64,000 nt of DNA from the NCBI GenBank assembly GCA_019232795.1, contig JAFANH010000027.1:62001-126000 (forward strand). Direction: 5' to 3'. The DNA is from Burkholderiaceae bacterium. Lineage in GTDB: Bacteria; Pseudomonadota; Gammaproteobacteria; Burkholderiales; Burkholderiaceae_D. A program made the translations under genes and the position numbers. Positions within the stretch are counted from its first letter, which is position 1, and each line of letters starts with the position of its first letter. Shown piece after piece: positions 26,962-36,128 of the stretch. The notes beneath the pieces were generated by a model, which saw nothing but the letters and a program-made list of their open reading frames with translations, had not been told where the DNA came from and searched no databases.

Positions 26962-28851
26962 TCAGATCTGGACTTGCGTACCCAGTTCGATCACGCGGTT
27001 CGGCGGAATACGGTAGTAGTCGGCCGCGCCGCGCGCGTTGCGCGACATGGCGACGAACAAGTGCTCGCGCCACAAGGCCATGCCGCCGCCGGGGCCGGCG
27101 ATCAGGGTCTGGCGGGCGATGAAGAACGAGGTTTCCATCATCTCGAATTCCATGCCCTTGTCCTTGCACAGTTCCAGTGCTTTCGGAATGTCGGGCTCGT
27201 CCTTGAAGCCGAGGTGTACGTCGAGCTGGAAGCAGTTGTGGCCGAGGTCGGCGATCTTTACCTGTTCTGCGGGCGGCAGCCAGGGCACGTCGGCGGTGTG
27301 TATGGTCAGGAATACGATGCGCTCGTGCAGGATCTTGTTGTGCGAGAGATTGTGCAGCATCGCGTGCGGCACGCCGTCGGTTTCGCTGCGCAGGAAAATG
27401 GCGGTGCCTGGCACGCGCTCGGGCGGCGCCTTGAACAGCGAATCGAGGAAACCTTCAAGCGGAATCGCGTGCATCAGCAGGTTGCGGAACACCAGCTGGC
27501 GGCCTTGCTTCCAGGTGGCCATGATCAGGAACACCACGGCGCCGAGCGAAAGCGGGAACCAGCCGCCGTGCGTGATCTTGAGCGCATTGGCCGAGAAGAA
27601 GGAAACGTCGATGATCAGGAAGAAAACGGTGGCGGCGCAGCTCAGGAACAGGTTGTATTTCCAGCCGTAGAAAATCACGAAGAAGGTCAGCACCGTGGTC
27701 ACCGCCATGGTGCCGGTCACCGCAATGCCGTAGGCGGCGCCCAGCGCGGCCGAGGAGCCGAAGCCGACCACGGCCAGCAATACCGCAATCATCTGCGTCC
27801 AGTTGATGGCGGGGATGTAGATCTGGCCGATCTCGCTGACCGAAGTGTGCGTCACGCGCATGCGCGGCATATAGCCGAGCGCGATCGCTTCGCGGGTCAT
27901 CGAGAAGGCGCCGGAAATAGTGGCCTGCGAAGCGATGATGGTGGCCGCAGTGGCCAGCGCCACCAGCGGGTACACGCTCCAGGCGCCGAGCTGGTGGTAG
28001 AACGGGTTGTCGGCCGTACTCGGGTCGGTCAGCAGCAAGCCGCCCTGGCCCAGGTAGTTGAGTGCGAGGGAAGGGAAGGCGATGAAGAACCACGCGGTGC
28101 GGATCGGTTCCTTGCCGAAATGTCCCATGTCGGCGTACAGCGCTTCAGCGCCGGTGAAGGCCAGCACCACGGCGCCCAGGGCGACGAACGCCACCCAGGG
28201 GTTGGCGCTGATGAAAACGAAAGCATGCCAGGGATTGACGGCGGACAGGATCTGCGGCGCCTTGCCGATATTGATCACGCCCATGGCCGCCAGCGCCACG
28301 AACCAGATCGTCATCACCGGGCCGAACCACTTGCCGATGCCGCCGGTGCCGTGCGACTGGAATGAATACAGCGCGATCAGCACGCCCACGGTCAAGGCCA
28401 CCACGTAAGGCTTGAAGAAAGGCGTCGCCACCTCGAGGCCTTCGACGGCGGACAGCACCGAAATGGCCGGCGTGATCACGGAATCGCCATAGAACAGCGC
28501 GGCGCCGATCAAACCCATGATGGTGAGCGGGATGTACCAGCGCGAAGCCTTGCCGACCGAAGTCTTGGCCAACGCCATCAAGGCCATGATGCCGCCTTCG
28601 CCGCGGTTGTTGGCGCGCAGGATCAAGGTCACGTACTTGAGCGTGACGATCAGCGTCAGGCCCCAGAAGATCAGCGAAATCACGCCGAACAGGTTGAGCG
28701 GATTGAGCGCCAGGCCGTGCTCCGCTTCGAACACGGTTTGCAAGCTATACAGGGGGCTGGTGCCAATGTCGCCGTAGACGATGCCGATGGCGGCGAGAGT
28801 TAATGCGGGAAGGCTGCTTTTCTGGTGTTGCTGTATCGCGGTGTCACTCAT
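26962..28851 (-). CDS. kup: KUP-type potassium uptake protein
   Basis: The 629-residue protein has about 12 membrane helices. It opens with the family signature LTLAAIGIVYGDIGTSPLYSL and contains ALKYVTLIL-type and YGDSVITPAISVLSAVEGLE segments characteristic of KUP/HAK/KT carriers, followed by a C-terminal cytoplasmic domain. Length agrees with the E. coli protein. It imports potassium, probably with protons. The gene is divergent from the pullulanase gene, with a 271-base AT-rich region between them. No kdp or trk genes are nearby. Confidence 0.95.
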   Translation of the reverse strand: MSDTAIQQHQKSSLPALTLAAIGIVYGDIGTSPLYSLQTVFEAEHGLALNPLNLFGVISLIFWGLTLIVTLKYVTLILRANNRGEGGIMALMALAKTSVGKASRWYIPLTIMGLIGAALFYGDSVITPAISVLSAVEGLEVATPFFKPYVVALTVGVLIALYSFQSHGTGGIGKWFGPVMTIWFVALAAMGVINIGKAPQILSAVNPWHAFVFISANPWVAFVALGAVVLAFTGAEALYADMGHFGKEPIRTAWFFIAFPSLALNYLGQGGLLLTDPSTADNPFYHQLGAWSVYPLVALATAATIIASQATISGAFSMTREAIALGYMPRMRVTHTSVSEIGQIYIPAINWTQMIAVLLAVVGFGSSAALGAAYGIAVTGTMAVTTVLTFFVIFYGWKYNLFLSCAATVFFLIIDVSFFSANALKITHGGWFPLSLGAVVFLIMATWKQGRQLVFRNLLMHAIPLEGFLDSLFKAPPERVPGTAIFLRSETDGVPHAMLHNLSHNKILHERIVFLTIHTADVPWLPPAEQVKIADLGHNCFQLDVHLGFKDEPDIPKALELCKDKGMEFEMMETSFFIARQTLIAGPGGGMALWREHLFVAMSRNARGAADYYRIPPNRVIELGTQVQI

Positions 28852-28993
28852 CGATCACTCGTTGTTCTTGTGCGCGGGTAGGGCGGTAGTATGCCTTAAA
28901 GCGGACCGTTCCGGTTGGTCCCGAGTCAATGGTTGTTGCAGACTCACATTGCATAGGTGTTGTCGAGATTCGGGATTTGTGTAAGTTGTTTTG

Positions 28994-29095
28994 CTACATT
29001 TGTAGAGAATATGTAGTGTGGACGCTGGAATTCGCTTGGCAATTGACCAGTCTAAGACTTTGCCGTATTGTTCGAAATATATGTAGTTTTACTAC
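28994..29095 (+). promoter_or_regulatory. Repeated TGTAG dyads upstream of the pullulanase gene
   Basis: The AT-rich gap between kup and the pullulanase gene holds CTACATTTGTAG (28994-29005), an ATATGTAGT half-site a few bases on, and GTAGTTTTACTAC (29083-29095) directly before the pullulanase start region. All share the TGTAG half-site, and ATATGTAGT occurs twice. This looks like an operator array for a dimeric repressor or activator, as might be expected for a starch-utilisation gene. The regulator is not in the window. Confidence 0.45.
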
Positions 29096-29122
29096 TTAAA
29101 ACAATAAATGACGGAGACCAGC

Positions 29123-31990
29123 ATGCCAGCCATCCCCATCCTTGGCCAATTCGTTCGTGGCGTCGTCTCAACATTGATTGTTGCAGCCACGCTCACCGTC
29201 AGCGCCTGCGGTGGGGGAGGCGGGGGTGGCGCAGGCGCGTATGGCGGCGGTAGTGCCGGCAGTACCAGCAGCAGCGTCAGCCTCAGCGGCGCGCGTGCCG
29301 TGTGGCTGGCGGCCGATACGCTGGTCTGGCCTGGGGCCAACACCGGCAACAGCTACCAGTTGTTGGCAGCCCCCAACGGTGGCCTCAGTGCAGTGAGCAG
29401 CAGTGCCAATGGCTCGGCCACTGCGTATCCGCTCAGTGTGTCGTCGGCCGGTTTCGGCGGCTTGTCAGCGGCCTTGCAGGCCAAATATCCGCAATACGCC
29501 GGTGCCGCGGTGCTAAAGCTGACCCCCTTCAGCCAGGCGCAGTTGAATAGCATTGTCAGCGGCGAAATTGCCGTCGTCGAATCGAGCAATGGCCAAGCGG
29601 TCGATGGCACGCAAGTGCAACTGGCGCCGCTGCTCGATGCGGTCTACGCGCCTCGCGCGCAATCTGCCGCGCTCGGCCTGTCCTTCAGCAACGACGTGCC
29701 CAGCTTCGCCTTGTGGGCACCCACGGCACAGTCGGTCAAGCTCAATGTCTTCGACAGCGCCAGCGCGACCACACCGTCATCGACGGTGGCCATGAGCATG
29801 GATCCGGCCAGCGGCATCTGGCGTTATGCAGCCGCCGACAGCAGTTGGACTAACGTCAAGTACTACAGCTATGCCGTCGCCGTGTATTCGCGCTATGCCA
29901 ATAACACCGTAGTGACCAACACCGTTGCCGATCCCTATGCGGTGTCGTTGAACGCGCTCGACAGCACCACCGTCGGCACCAGCGCCGGCAACCTGAATGC
30001 CATGGTGTTGAACCTGGCCGATGCGCCGGCCATGCCTTCGGGCTGGACCAAGCACGTGCAGACCGGTTTGCCGCCTACACTGGACGGCACCGACAGCGCC
30101 ATCTATGAATTGCACATCCGCGACTTTTCGGCCAACGACTCCAGCGTGGCGTCGGCCATGGTCGGCAAATACGAGGCCTTCAATCTCGCCAATGCGGGGG
30201 CCACTAGCGGCATGAAGCATCTGGCCGCGCTGGCGCAAGCTGGCCTCACCCACGTGCACCTGCTGCCACCGGTCGAATTCGCCAGCATCGATGAGGTCCA
30301 TTGCGCCACGCCCGCCATCGCGGCCGCCACCGGCGCCAGCCTGACGGCCGAGCAAGCGGTGATCGCCACGCAAAATACGGATTGCTTCAACTGGGGCTAC
30401 GACCCCATCTTCTACGGCGTGCCGGAAGGCAGCTATTCGAGCAATGCCGCCGACGGCGGTGCGCGCGTGCGCGAATTCCGCGACATGGTCATGGGCCTGC
30501 ACGGCATCGGCCTGCGCGTGATCCTGGACGTGGTGTACAACCACACGCCGGCCAGCGGCCAGGGCAACGTCTCCATCCTCGACAAGATCGTGCCCGGCTA
30601 CTACTACCGGCTCGATGCCAATGGCAACGTCACCGACCAGTCCTACGCCGGCGCCGACCTCGCCGCCGAAAACGCCATGACCGAAAAGCTGGTGATCGAC
30701 ACGCTGGTGCGCTGGGCCGACCAGTACAAGGTGGACGGCTTCCGCTTCGACATCATGAGCCTGCTGCCCAAGCAAGTGATGCTGGACGCGCAAAGCGCGC
30801 TCAACGCCGTGGCGCTGGCCGACGGCCGCCGCACGGCAAGCGGCCCGGGCGTCTACCTGTACGGCGAGGGCTGGACGCAAAACGGCCTGAACTTCGTCAA
30901 CGCCCAGCAAGCCAATATGGCCGGTACCGGCATCGGCAGCTTCAATGACCGCCTGCGCGACGCTACACGCGGCGGCAGCCCGATGGACAGCGGCGCCGCC
31001 ATGGTCACGCATCAAGGCTTCATCAACGGCCTGTGCTACGACAACAACGACGGCTCCAGTTGCAGCACCGCCGGCGCCAACATCAGCTGGTGCGGCAGCG
31101 GCAGCCTGACCCAGCAGCAATGCCTGTTCCTGCTGCAAAACCGCATCAGCGTCGGCCTGGCCGGCAATCTCGCCAGCTTCCCGCTCAACGCCACGACCAC
31201 CGGAGCGCAGGTCGACTACTTTGGCGCCGACACCGGCTACACCGCCGCGCCGCAGGAAAACATCGCCTACATCTCGGTGCACGACAACGAAACCGTGTTT
31301 GACGCCAGCCAATACAAGCACCCGGTTACTACCAGTGCTGCCGACCGTGCGCGCGCCCAAGTGGTCGGCCTGTCGCTGGTAGCCTTGGCCCAGGGCGTAC
31401 CTTTCTTCCACGCCGGCGACGACTTGCTGCGCTCGAAGTCCATGGACAGCAACAGCTTCAATGCAGGCGACTACTTCAACCGCATAGACTGGACTGGCGC
31501 AACCAATAACTGGGCGGTCGGCGCGCCGCCGCAAAACACCGGCAACAACGCCGCCAACCTGGCTACCATGACGCCCTTGCTGAACAATACGGGGCTGGCA
31601 ACCGGCCCCACAGACAGCAACCACGCCACGCTGGCCTTCCAGGATTTCCTGCGCCTGCGGCAAGACACGTCCATGTTCCGCCTCAAGACGGCGGCGGCGG
31701 TCAACAGCTGCGTCAGCTTCCCCGACCAGGGCGCGCAGCAGCGGGGCCTGATCGTGATGCGCATTTCTGGCGCGGCCGGCTGCGGCGACAGCAAGTACAA
31801 GAGCATCGTGGTGCTGTTCAATGCCAACAAGCTAGGGCAGAGCTTCACACTGGCAAGTTATGCAGCGAGCAATGTGGTCTTGCATCCGCTGCAGGCAGGC
31901 GGCAATGATGTGGTGGTGAAGAATGCGGGCTTCGCGGCCGGCGTGTTCAGCGTGCCGGCGCGCACCACGGCGGTGTTTGTGCAGCAGTAA
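29123..31990 (+). CDS. Pullulanase-type alpha-1,6-glucosidase lipoprotein
   Basis: The ATG at 29123 follows GGAG with six-base spacing and is preferred over the ATG at 29108, giving 955 residues. A lipoprotein signal ends in LTVSAC followed by a glycine tract. A CBM48-like domain (SFALWAPTAQSVKLNVFD, about residues 190-290) precedes a GH13 barrel. The barrel has the four conserved regions: region I VILDVVYNHT, region II GFRFDIMS with the nucleophile Asp, region III YGEGW with the acid/base Glu, and region IV ISVHDNET. The C-terminal domain is beta-rich. It should cleave alpha-1,6 branches of pullulan or glycogen on the cell surface or in the periplasm. No maltose transport genes adjoin it. 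Confidence 0.93.
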   Translation: MPAIPILGQFVRGVVSTLIVAATLTVSACGGGGGGGAGAYGGGSAGSTSSSVSLSGARAVWLAADTLVWPGANTGNSYQLLAAPNGGLSAVSSSANGSATAYPLSVSSAGFGGLSAALQAKYPQYAGAAVLKLTPFSQAQLNSIVSGEIAVVESSNGQAVDGTQVQLAPLLDAVYAPRAQSAALGLSFSNDVPSFALWAPTAQSVKLNVFDSASATTPSSTVAMSMDPASGIWRYAAADSSWTNVKYYSYAVAVYSRYANNTVVTNTVADPYAVSLNALDSTTVGTSAGNLNAMVLNLADAPAMPSGWTKHVQTGLPPTLDGTDSAIYELHIRDFSANDSSVASAMVGKYEAFNLANAGATSGMKHLAALAQAGLTHVHLLPPVEFASIDEVHCATPAIAAATGASLTAEQAVIATQNTDCFNWGYDPIFYGVPEGSYSSNAADGGARVREFRDMVMGLHGIGLRVILDVVYNHTPASGQGNVSILDKIVPGYYYRLDANGNVTDQSYAGADLAAENAMTEKLVIDTLVRWADQYKVDGFRFDIMSLLPKQVMLDAQSALNAVALADGRRTASGPGVYLYGEGWTQNGLNFVNAQQANMAGTGIGSFNDRLRDATRGGSPMDSGAAMVTHQGFINGLCYDNNDGSSCSTAGANISWCGSGSLTQQQCLFLLQNRISVGLAGNLASFPLNATTTGAQVDYFGADTGYTAAPQENIAYISVHDNETVFDASQYKHPVTTSAADRARAQVVGLSLVALAQGVPFFHAGDDLLRSKSMDSNSFNAGDYFNRIDWTGATNNWAVGAPPQNTGNNAANLATMTPLLNNTGLATGPTDSNHATLAFQDFLRLRQDTSMFRLKTAAAVNSCVSFPDQGAQQRGLIVMRISGAAGCGDSKYKSIVVLFNANKLGQSFTLASYAASNVVLHPLQAGGNDVVVKNAGFAAGVFSVPARTTAVFVQQ

Positions 31991-32150
31991 GGCGACACTG
32001 AATAAGTCCCGCGATGACACGCGCCTCGATTTGGGATGAGATGCAAGGCGCGAACCACAGCCATAGCACAGGCTATGGCGAGGATTCGCAACGCCGCAGA
32101 TCGCCCAAATCGGGGATGCGTGGCGCGCGAGCGACTTGCTCAGCGTTGCC
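31991..32150. repeat. Long imperfect palindrome, family F (160 bp)
   Basis: The terminal segments GGCGACACTGAATAAGTC and GACTTGCTCAGCGTTGCC are inverted copies with a few mismatches. Nested inside are CGATTTGGG/CCCAAATCG and, at the centre, CCATAGC-ACAG-GCTATGG. The whole element is therefore one long foldable palindrome resembling a small MITE. It begins on the base after the pullulanase stop codon. The rest of the gap to 32,278 holds only the promoter region of the kinase hybrid gene. Confidence 0.88.
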
Positions 32151-32278
32151 TTGATTGTTGCAGCAATCAGACAGGCAATTTGCGCGTCAGCTTGAAATCA
32201 GGAGGAGTGCTACCATAATCGAGACGTAAGGAAACCTGTCTACCGATAGGTCTCCGCTATCGTTTCAAGGGGCACCTC

Positions 32279-33544
32279 ATGAGCGAAAAAGAGGCTGACG
32301 CAACAGTCCTGATCGTGGACGATACGCCGGCCAACCTGATGGTGGCGGTCGAGCTGCTCGAGCAGCACGGCTTGCACGTCGTCGTCGCCCAAGACGGCAA
32401 AGAGGGTCTGCGCCGCGCCGCCGCCAGTGCGCCCGACCTCATCCTGCTCGACGTCATGATGCCCGGCATGAACGGCTACGAAGTCTGCCGCGAGCTGAAA
32501 TCCAAGATCGCCACGCGCGACATCCCGGTCATTTTCATGACCGCGCTCAACGATGCCGAAAACCGCCTTGAAGCCTTCAAGGCCGGCGGCGTCGACTACA
32601 TCACCAAGCCGTTTGAAATCGACGAAATGATGGCGCGCGTCTCGGCCCACCTGACGTTGCGCCTCACGCAAGTCGAATTGAACCGGCAAAACCAGAAGCT
32701 GCGCAGCGAAGCGGCCGTGCGCCAGCAGGCCGAAAGCACGCTGCAAGACGCGTACGCCGAACTCAAGAGCGCGCACAAGCGCCTGGAGCAGGCCAAGATC
32801 CAGATGCACCGCGACGCCAAGACGGTGTCGATCGGCATGCTGTCCAATGGCGTGGCGCGCCAGCTTGCGCGCCCGCTGGAAAAATTGCAGCAAGACCTGG
32901 GCAAGCTGGAAAATCTGCTGAAGCAGGAAATGGAGACCAGTCCTTCCGCGCGCGAGATGTTGCAGCTAATCGAACAAAGCCGCAGCGAACTCGCACACAC
33001 CGAAGGCTACATGCATGCCCTGCATGATCTGTCTTCGCTGAGCGAACCGGTCTGGCGCGCTGCTGTTGTCAACAGCCTGCTCGACGACGTGGCCGCCATG
33101 CTGGCCGAACAGTTCGGCGAACACACCAGGCTGGTCAAAAACTACGCCGAGGTACCCGCCGTCGCCTGCCGCCCGATCGAGCTGATGCAAGTGTTCATGA
33201 ACCTGCTGTTGAACGCCAACCAAGCCATCGAAGAGAAGGGCGAAATCCGCATCTCTTCGGGCCACAGCGGCGAAGAAGTCTGGGTCGATATCGCCGACAC
33301 CGGCGTCGGCATAGAAGAACACAACTTGGCCCGCATCTTCGACCCCTTCTTCAGCACCAAGACCGGCGGCAAGGGGGCTGGCCTGGGTCTATCATTCGCT
33401 TTCGCCACCATCAAGAAACACCACGGCCGCATCGAGGTCAACAGCGCGCCGGGAGTGGGGAGTACGTTTCGGGTTTGGTTGCCGCTCAGGCAGCCGGAGA
33501 CTCAAAATTCGTGGGGGCGATCGAATGCGGGATATGTCGGGTGA
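32279..33544 (+). CDS. Receiver/histidine-kinase hybrid lacking the phospho-accepting histidine
   Basis: The N-terminal receiver domain is complete: Asp14-Asp15, phospho-acceptor Asp58 in LILLDVMMP, Thr88 and Lys110 in YITKPF. A coiled coil (about 130-180) follows, then a HisKA-like segment and a HATPase domain with N box (MNLLLNANQAI), DTGVGI and GKGAGLGLSFA. In the H box the expected VAHEINNPL reads VARQLARPL, so Arg194 stands where the phospho-accepting His should be and Gln195 where Glu is usual. The protein may bind ATP but cannot autophosphorylate at the normal site. It could act as a phosphate-responsive scaffold or regulator. It has no membrane segment. Confidence 0.85.
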   Translation: MSEKEADATVLIVDDTPANLMVAVELLEQHGLHVVVAQDGKEGLRRAAASAPDLILLDVMMPGMNGYEVCRELKSKIATRDIPVIFMTALNDAENRLEAFKAGGVDYITKPFEIDEMMARVSAHLTLRLTQVELNRQNQKLRSEAAVRQQAESTLQDAYAELKSAHKRLEQAKIQMHRDAKTVSIGMLSNGVARQLARPLEKLQQDLGKLENLLKQEMETSPSAREMLQLIEQSRSELAHTEGYMHALHDLSSLSEPVWRAAVVNSLLDDVAAMLAEQFGEHTRLVKNYAEVPAVACRPIELMQVFMNLLLNANQAIEEKGEIRISSGHSGEEVWVDIADTGVGIEEHNLARIFDPFFSTKTGGKGAGLGLSFAFATIKKHHGRIEVNSAPGVGSTFRVWLPLRQPETQNSWGRSNAGYVG

Positions 33545-33561
33545 GTTGTGACATTCCTCCT

Positions 33562-33643
33562 TCGTCGCCCCCGCGTAGGCGGGGGCCCAGGTTGAAGTAG
33601 AAAATAAAAGCTGCCTGGACCCCCGCCTGCGCGGGGGAGACAC
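33562..33643. repeat. Paired REP-like inverted repeat, copy A
   Basis: Two GC-rich hairpin units, one containing CCCCCGCGTAGGCGGGGG and the other CCCCCGCCTGCGCGGGGG, lie in inverted orientation about 35 bases apart, flanked by CCCAGGTTGAAGT and CTGGA. Related pairs occur at 36,700, 45,310 and 48,665. This copy lies between two convergent genes. Confidence 0.9.
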
Positions 33644-33658
33644 GCGGGGGAGGCAGTA

Positions 33659-34429
33659 TCAAGCCGCAACCGCCACCTGCCCCGACAAGCGCCGCAACCT
33701 CTGCAAAGTCGTCTCACCCTGCACGTTCGGTTCGTTCACCGACTTGCGGATCGCATCAATCTCGGCTTGCTGATCGAGCGGCTTCTGCCCAATATCGGCC
33801 ACGATCTTCATGCCGGCCGCCTGATTGCTCACGGTTTCGGCGCGGCGCGCTAGCGCGTTGAGCGCCGTCGAATGGTTTTGCAAACCATTCAGGCTGGCCA
33901 ACTGGCTTTGCCGTTCGGCGCGCAGTTCCTGCAAATCCTTTTGCGCATTGGCGGCGGCCAGCTTTTGCAGTGCCTGCTTGGCGGCGCGGTCGAATTCGGC
34001 CAGTTGCTGGGCGAATGCGTCGACGATCTTTTGCAGCTCGTCCATGTAAGCCTTGGCGTCGGTTTCCTGCCGCATTTCCATCGGCAGCTTGGCCTTGTTC
34101 GCTTCGAGCTCGTCGCAGAACAGGGCGACGGTGGCTTCGGCGATCTGGCCGGCGGCCAGGCGGTCGGCCAGCGTACTCGAGGCCTTTTCATCGTTGGCGA
34201 TCAGCGCGCGCAGCTTTTCCACGTCGCCGTGTTCGCGATCGAAGGAAGAGCGCGCCGCCGCCAGCTTTTGCGCGGCTTCGCGCAAGGCGGCGGCCAGGCG
34301 GTCGCGGTCGGCTTCGGTGGCCGTTTCCGGGTCGAAGTTGGCGATGGCTTCGGACACCTTGTCGCCCAGCGCGCTGAAATGTTTGGAGATCAAGCGGGTG
34401 GTCAGGCCCCAGCCGTTCATGTTGCTCAT
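33659..34429 (-). CDS. Coiled-coil cytoplasmic protein, possibly PspA/YjfJ-like
   Basis: The 256-residue protein is almost wholly helical, with heptad-like stretches (DRLAAALREAAQKLAAARSSF; MDELQKIVDAFAQQLAEFDRAAKQALQKLAAA) and no membrane segment. Size, helicity and position after a DUF2491 gene are like the enterobacterial yjfJ-yjfK pair, where YjfJ is a PspA/IM30-family protein. Direct sequence resemblance to PspA is weak by eye, so the assignment rests mainly on context. It is the last gene of a three-gene minus-strand unit and is 29 bases from the DUF2491 gene. Confidence 0.55.
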   Translation of the reverse strand: MSNMNGWGLTTRLISKHFSALGDKVSEAIANFDPETATEADRDRLAAALREAAQKLAAARSSFDREHGDVEKLRALIANDEKASSTLADRLAAGQIAEATVALFCDELEANKAKLPMEMRQETDAKAYMDELQKIVDAFAQQLAEFDRAAKQALQKLAAANAQKDLQELRAERQSQLASLNGLQNHSTALNALARRAETVSNQAAGMKIVADIGQKPLDQQAEIDAIRKSVNEPNVQGETTLQRLRRLSGQVAVAA

Positions 34430-34458
34430 GGCATTCCTCTTCTGGTGAGTGGATGAAA

Positions 34459-35256
34459 CTATTGGATAGAAATGCGATTCACATCGAGCGGAATCGCAAT
34501 GGTGAAATCGACGTGGATCGCGCGCCGTGACGCATCACCGTCGCGACTGTCGACGATCTCGGTGGCGATCAGCAGGTATTCGCGCCCGCTACCCATCTTC
34601 CTGGCGTAAGGCATGAAATGGAGCCGCTGCGCCAGTCCGTGCTCGCCGGCGGCATCGTCGATGCGGGTTTCGTGGCCGGTGAAGGGGGCAACAAAGGCTT
34701 GCGCGGGATCGCCGGCGTCGCGGCTGTAGACGAGCTGGTCGGATGTGCCGAAGGCGGCAGCCAGGTCGGCCTCGGCAGCACCCAGTTCTGCCAGTTGCGC
34801 GCGCCACAAGGTATAGGTGGAGTCACCCAGACCGGCGCCAGACAAGCCCATATAGGCATCCTGATCTTCCGCGCTTTCCGGCACGATGCGTGTCAACTGT
34901 GTGCAATACAGCACTTCGGTCACATTGCCGTGTGCGTCGAGCAGCACTTGCAAATATGTCTGTTGCTCGTCGTCGTCACCGGTATGCAGGAAGTAGCGGT
35001 ACAGCTTGCCGCTCAAATTCAGATGCACGCGGCTGACAGCGCGAATCGGCAGGGCGTTGCCTTCCGGTTCGGTGATCAGCGAACCGTTGAGCGCGGCTTC
35101 GATGAAAGGCGCTTTTTGCAGCGTGACCAGGGCTCCTATGCGTACGCCCAGCGGCAGGTCACGGTCCTCATTGCTTTGCGATTCATACAGGCCGTGCTTG
35201 GCGGCGCGCTTGTTGACAATATCGCGTACATAGCTCGTTGCGTTGTTCCAGCTCAT
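34459..35256 (-). CDS. DUF2491 family protein (YjfK-like)
   Basis: ATG 35256 is preceded by AAGGA and gives 265 residues. The sequence follows the DUF2491 pattern: LPLGVRIGALVTLQKAPF near residues 28-45, GSLITEPEG, then LYRYFLHTGDDDEQQTYLQVLLD, SAEDQDAYMGLSGAGLGDSTYTLWRAQLA, ETRIDDAAGEHGL and a conserved end RRAIHVDFTIAI. E. coli YjfK is the best known member and has no defined function. It lies 8 bases downstream of an exported membrane protein gene, so these are co-transcribed. Confidence 0.8.
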   Translation of the reverse strand: MSWNNATSYVRDIVNKRAAKHGLYESQSNEDRDLPLGVRIGALVTLQKAPFIEAALNGSLITEPEGNALPIRAVSRVHLNLSGKLYRYFLHTGDDDEQQTYLQVLLDAHGNVTEVLYCTQLTRIVPESAEDQDAYMGLSGAGLGDSTYTLWRAQLAELGAAEADLAAAFGTSDQLVYSRDAGDPAQAFVAPFTGHETRIDDAAGEHGLAQRLHFMPYARKMGSGREYLLIATEIVDSRDGDASRRAIHVDFTIAIPLDVNRISIQ

Positions 35257-35264
35257 GGCATTCC

Positions 35265-36008
35265 TTATAGCGTGTAGTGATTGGTGCGGCGGACGGCGCG
35301 ACGGGCGAAATACACCACGGCGGCGCAGATGATGGCGGTAGTCAACGCGGCCCACAGCAGGGTCTTGAGCAGGCTGTGCAGCAGCGAAGGAGCAGGCTGA
35401 TCTTGCAGATTGGCCACTGCCGGTACGGCGCCATCGACTTGGCCGCTATTGGCAACAGGGTTGGTGGCGGGATTGGCGGCGGGATTGACAGTGCCGGCAG
35501 TGCCGTTGTTGCCGTTAGCGCCGTTGTTCACCACCACCACGCGGTCTTGGTTCATCGAATGGCCCATCCAGAACCACAGCCAGGGGCTGGAGAAAAAGCC
35601 GCTATGCTGCTGCACGATCACCGGTTGCGGCACGTAGACCGGAGCCGGTCCATAAGCGGGAGCTGGCGCACCGACGGCGCCCTGGGTAGCCCGCTGTGCC
35701 TTGTTCCGGGCATCGTAGGTATTGAGTGCATTGGCATTGGCGCTACCAACATTCAAGTCTTTCGATAAGGCGGAGTTACCGGCCGGGCCGGAAGCAGCGG
35801 CGCCGCCGAAGGAGCCGAACGTAGTACGTTGAGCACTGCCGGTCGGTGCCGCGTGCTGCGCCATGCTCTTTTGCGAAGAAAAGCCGCCCCGCAGGGCAGA
35901 CGAAGAACCGGCGCGGCCCATGCCGGATACGTGTATGCCGGCTTGAGCCGATTCCCATGCCGGGCCGCACAGCAGCAGGGCCAGCAACAGGACTTTGAAT
36001 ACTTTCAT
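35265..36008 (-). CDS. Exported membrane-anchored protein, low-complexity Gly/Ala/Asn-rich
   Basis: The ATG at 36008 follows GGGAG and gives 247 residues. A signal peptide (VFKVLLLALLLCGPAWESAQA) is followed by a Ser/Gly/Ala-rich region, a Pro/Val-rich patch (APAYGPAPVYVPQPVIVQQ) and the hydrophobic motif GFFSSPWLWFWMGHSM. An Asn/Ala-rich spacer with NPAANPATNPVAN repeats and a C-terminal transmembrane helix (LLWAALTTAIICAAVVYFA) followed by Arg residues complete the protein. It therefore spans the membrane with a periplasmic low-complexity domain. No family is named. It is the first gene of the unit with DUF2491 and the coiled-coil protein. Confidence 0.7.
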   Translation of the reverse strand: MKVFKVLLLALLLCGPAWESAQAGIHVSGMGRAGSSSALRGGFSSQKSMAQHAAPTGSAQRTTFGSFGGAAASGPAGNSALSKDLNVGSANANALNTYDARNKAQRATQGAVGAPAPAYGPAPVYVPQPVIVQQHSGFFSSPWLWFWMGHSMNQDRVVVVNNGANGNNGTAGTVNPAANPATNPVANSGQVDGAVPAVANLQDQPAPSLLHSLLKTLLWAALTTAIICAAVVYFARRAVRRTNHYTL

Positions 36009-36128
36009 TATTTTTCTCCCAGATTTGCCGGTGGTAGCCACACCGATTTCGGTACAATGGCTGCGACCTGGAAGAAGCATAGTCATCCGCTGCGCGCCCC
36101 GCATCGGTAATAAATGGAAGAATTCACC

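Noticed and set aside
26848-28365. Plus-strand frame of 505 codons opposite kup
   Set aside because: Composition is dominated by Gly, Arg, His and Gln; kup on the minus strand is unmistakable.
29777-31663. Minus-strand frame of 628 codons opposite the pullulanase gene
   Set aside because: The plus strand has all four GH13 conserved regions. The antisense protein is Val/Gln/His-rich without any recognisable motif.
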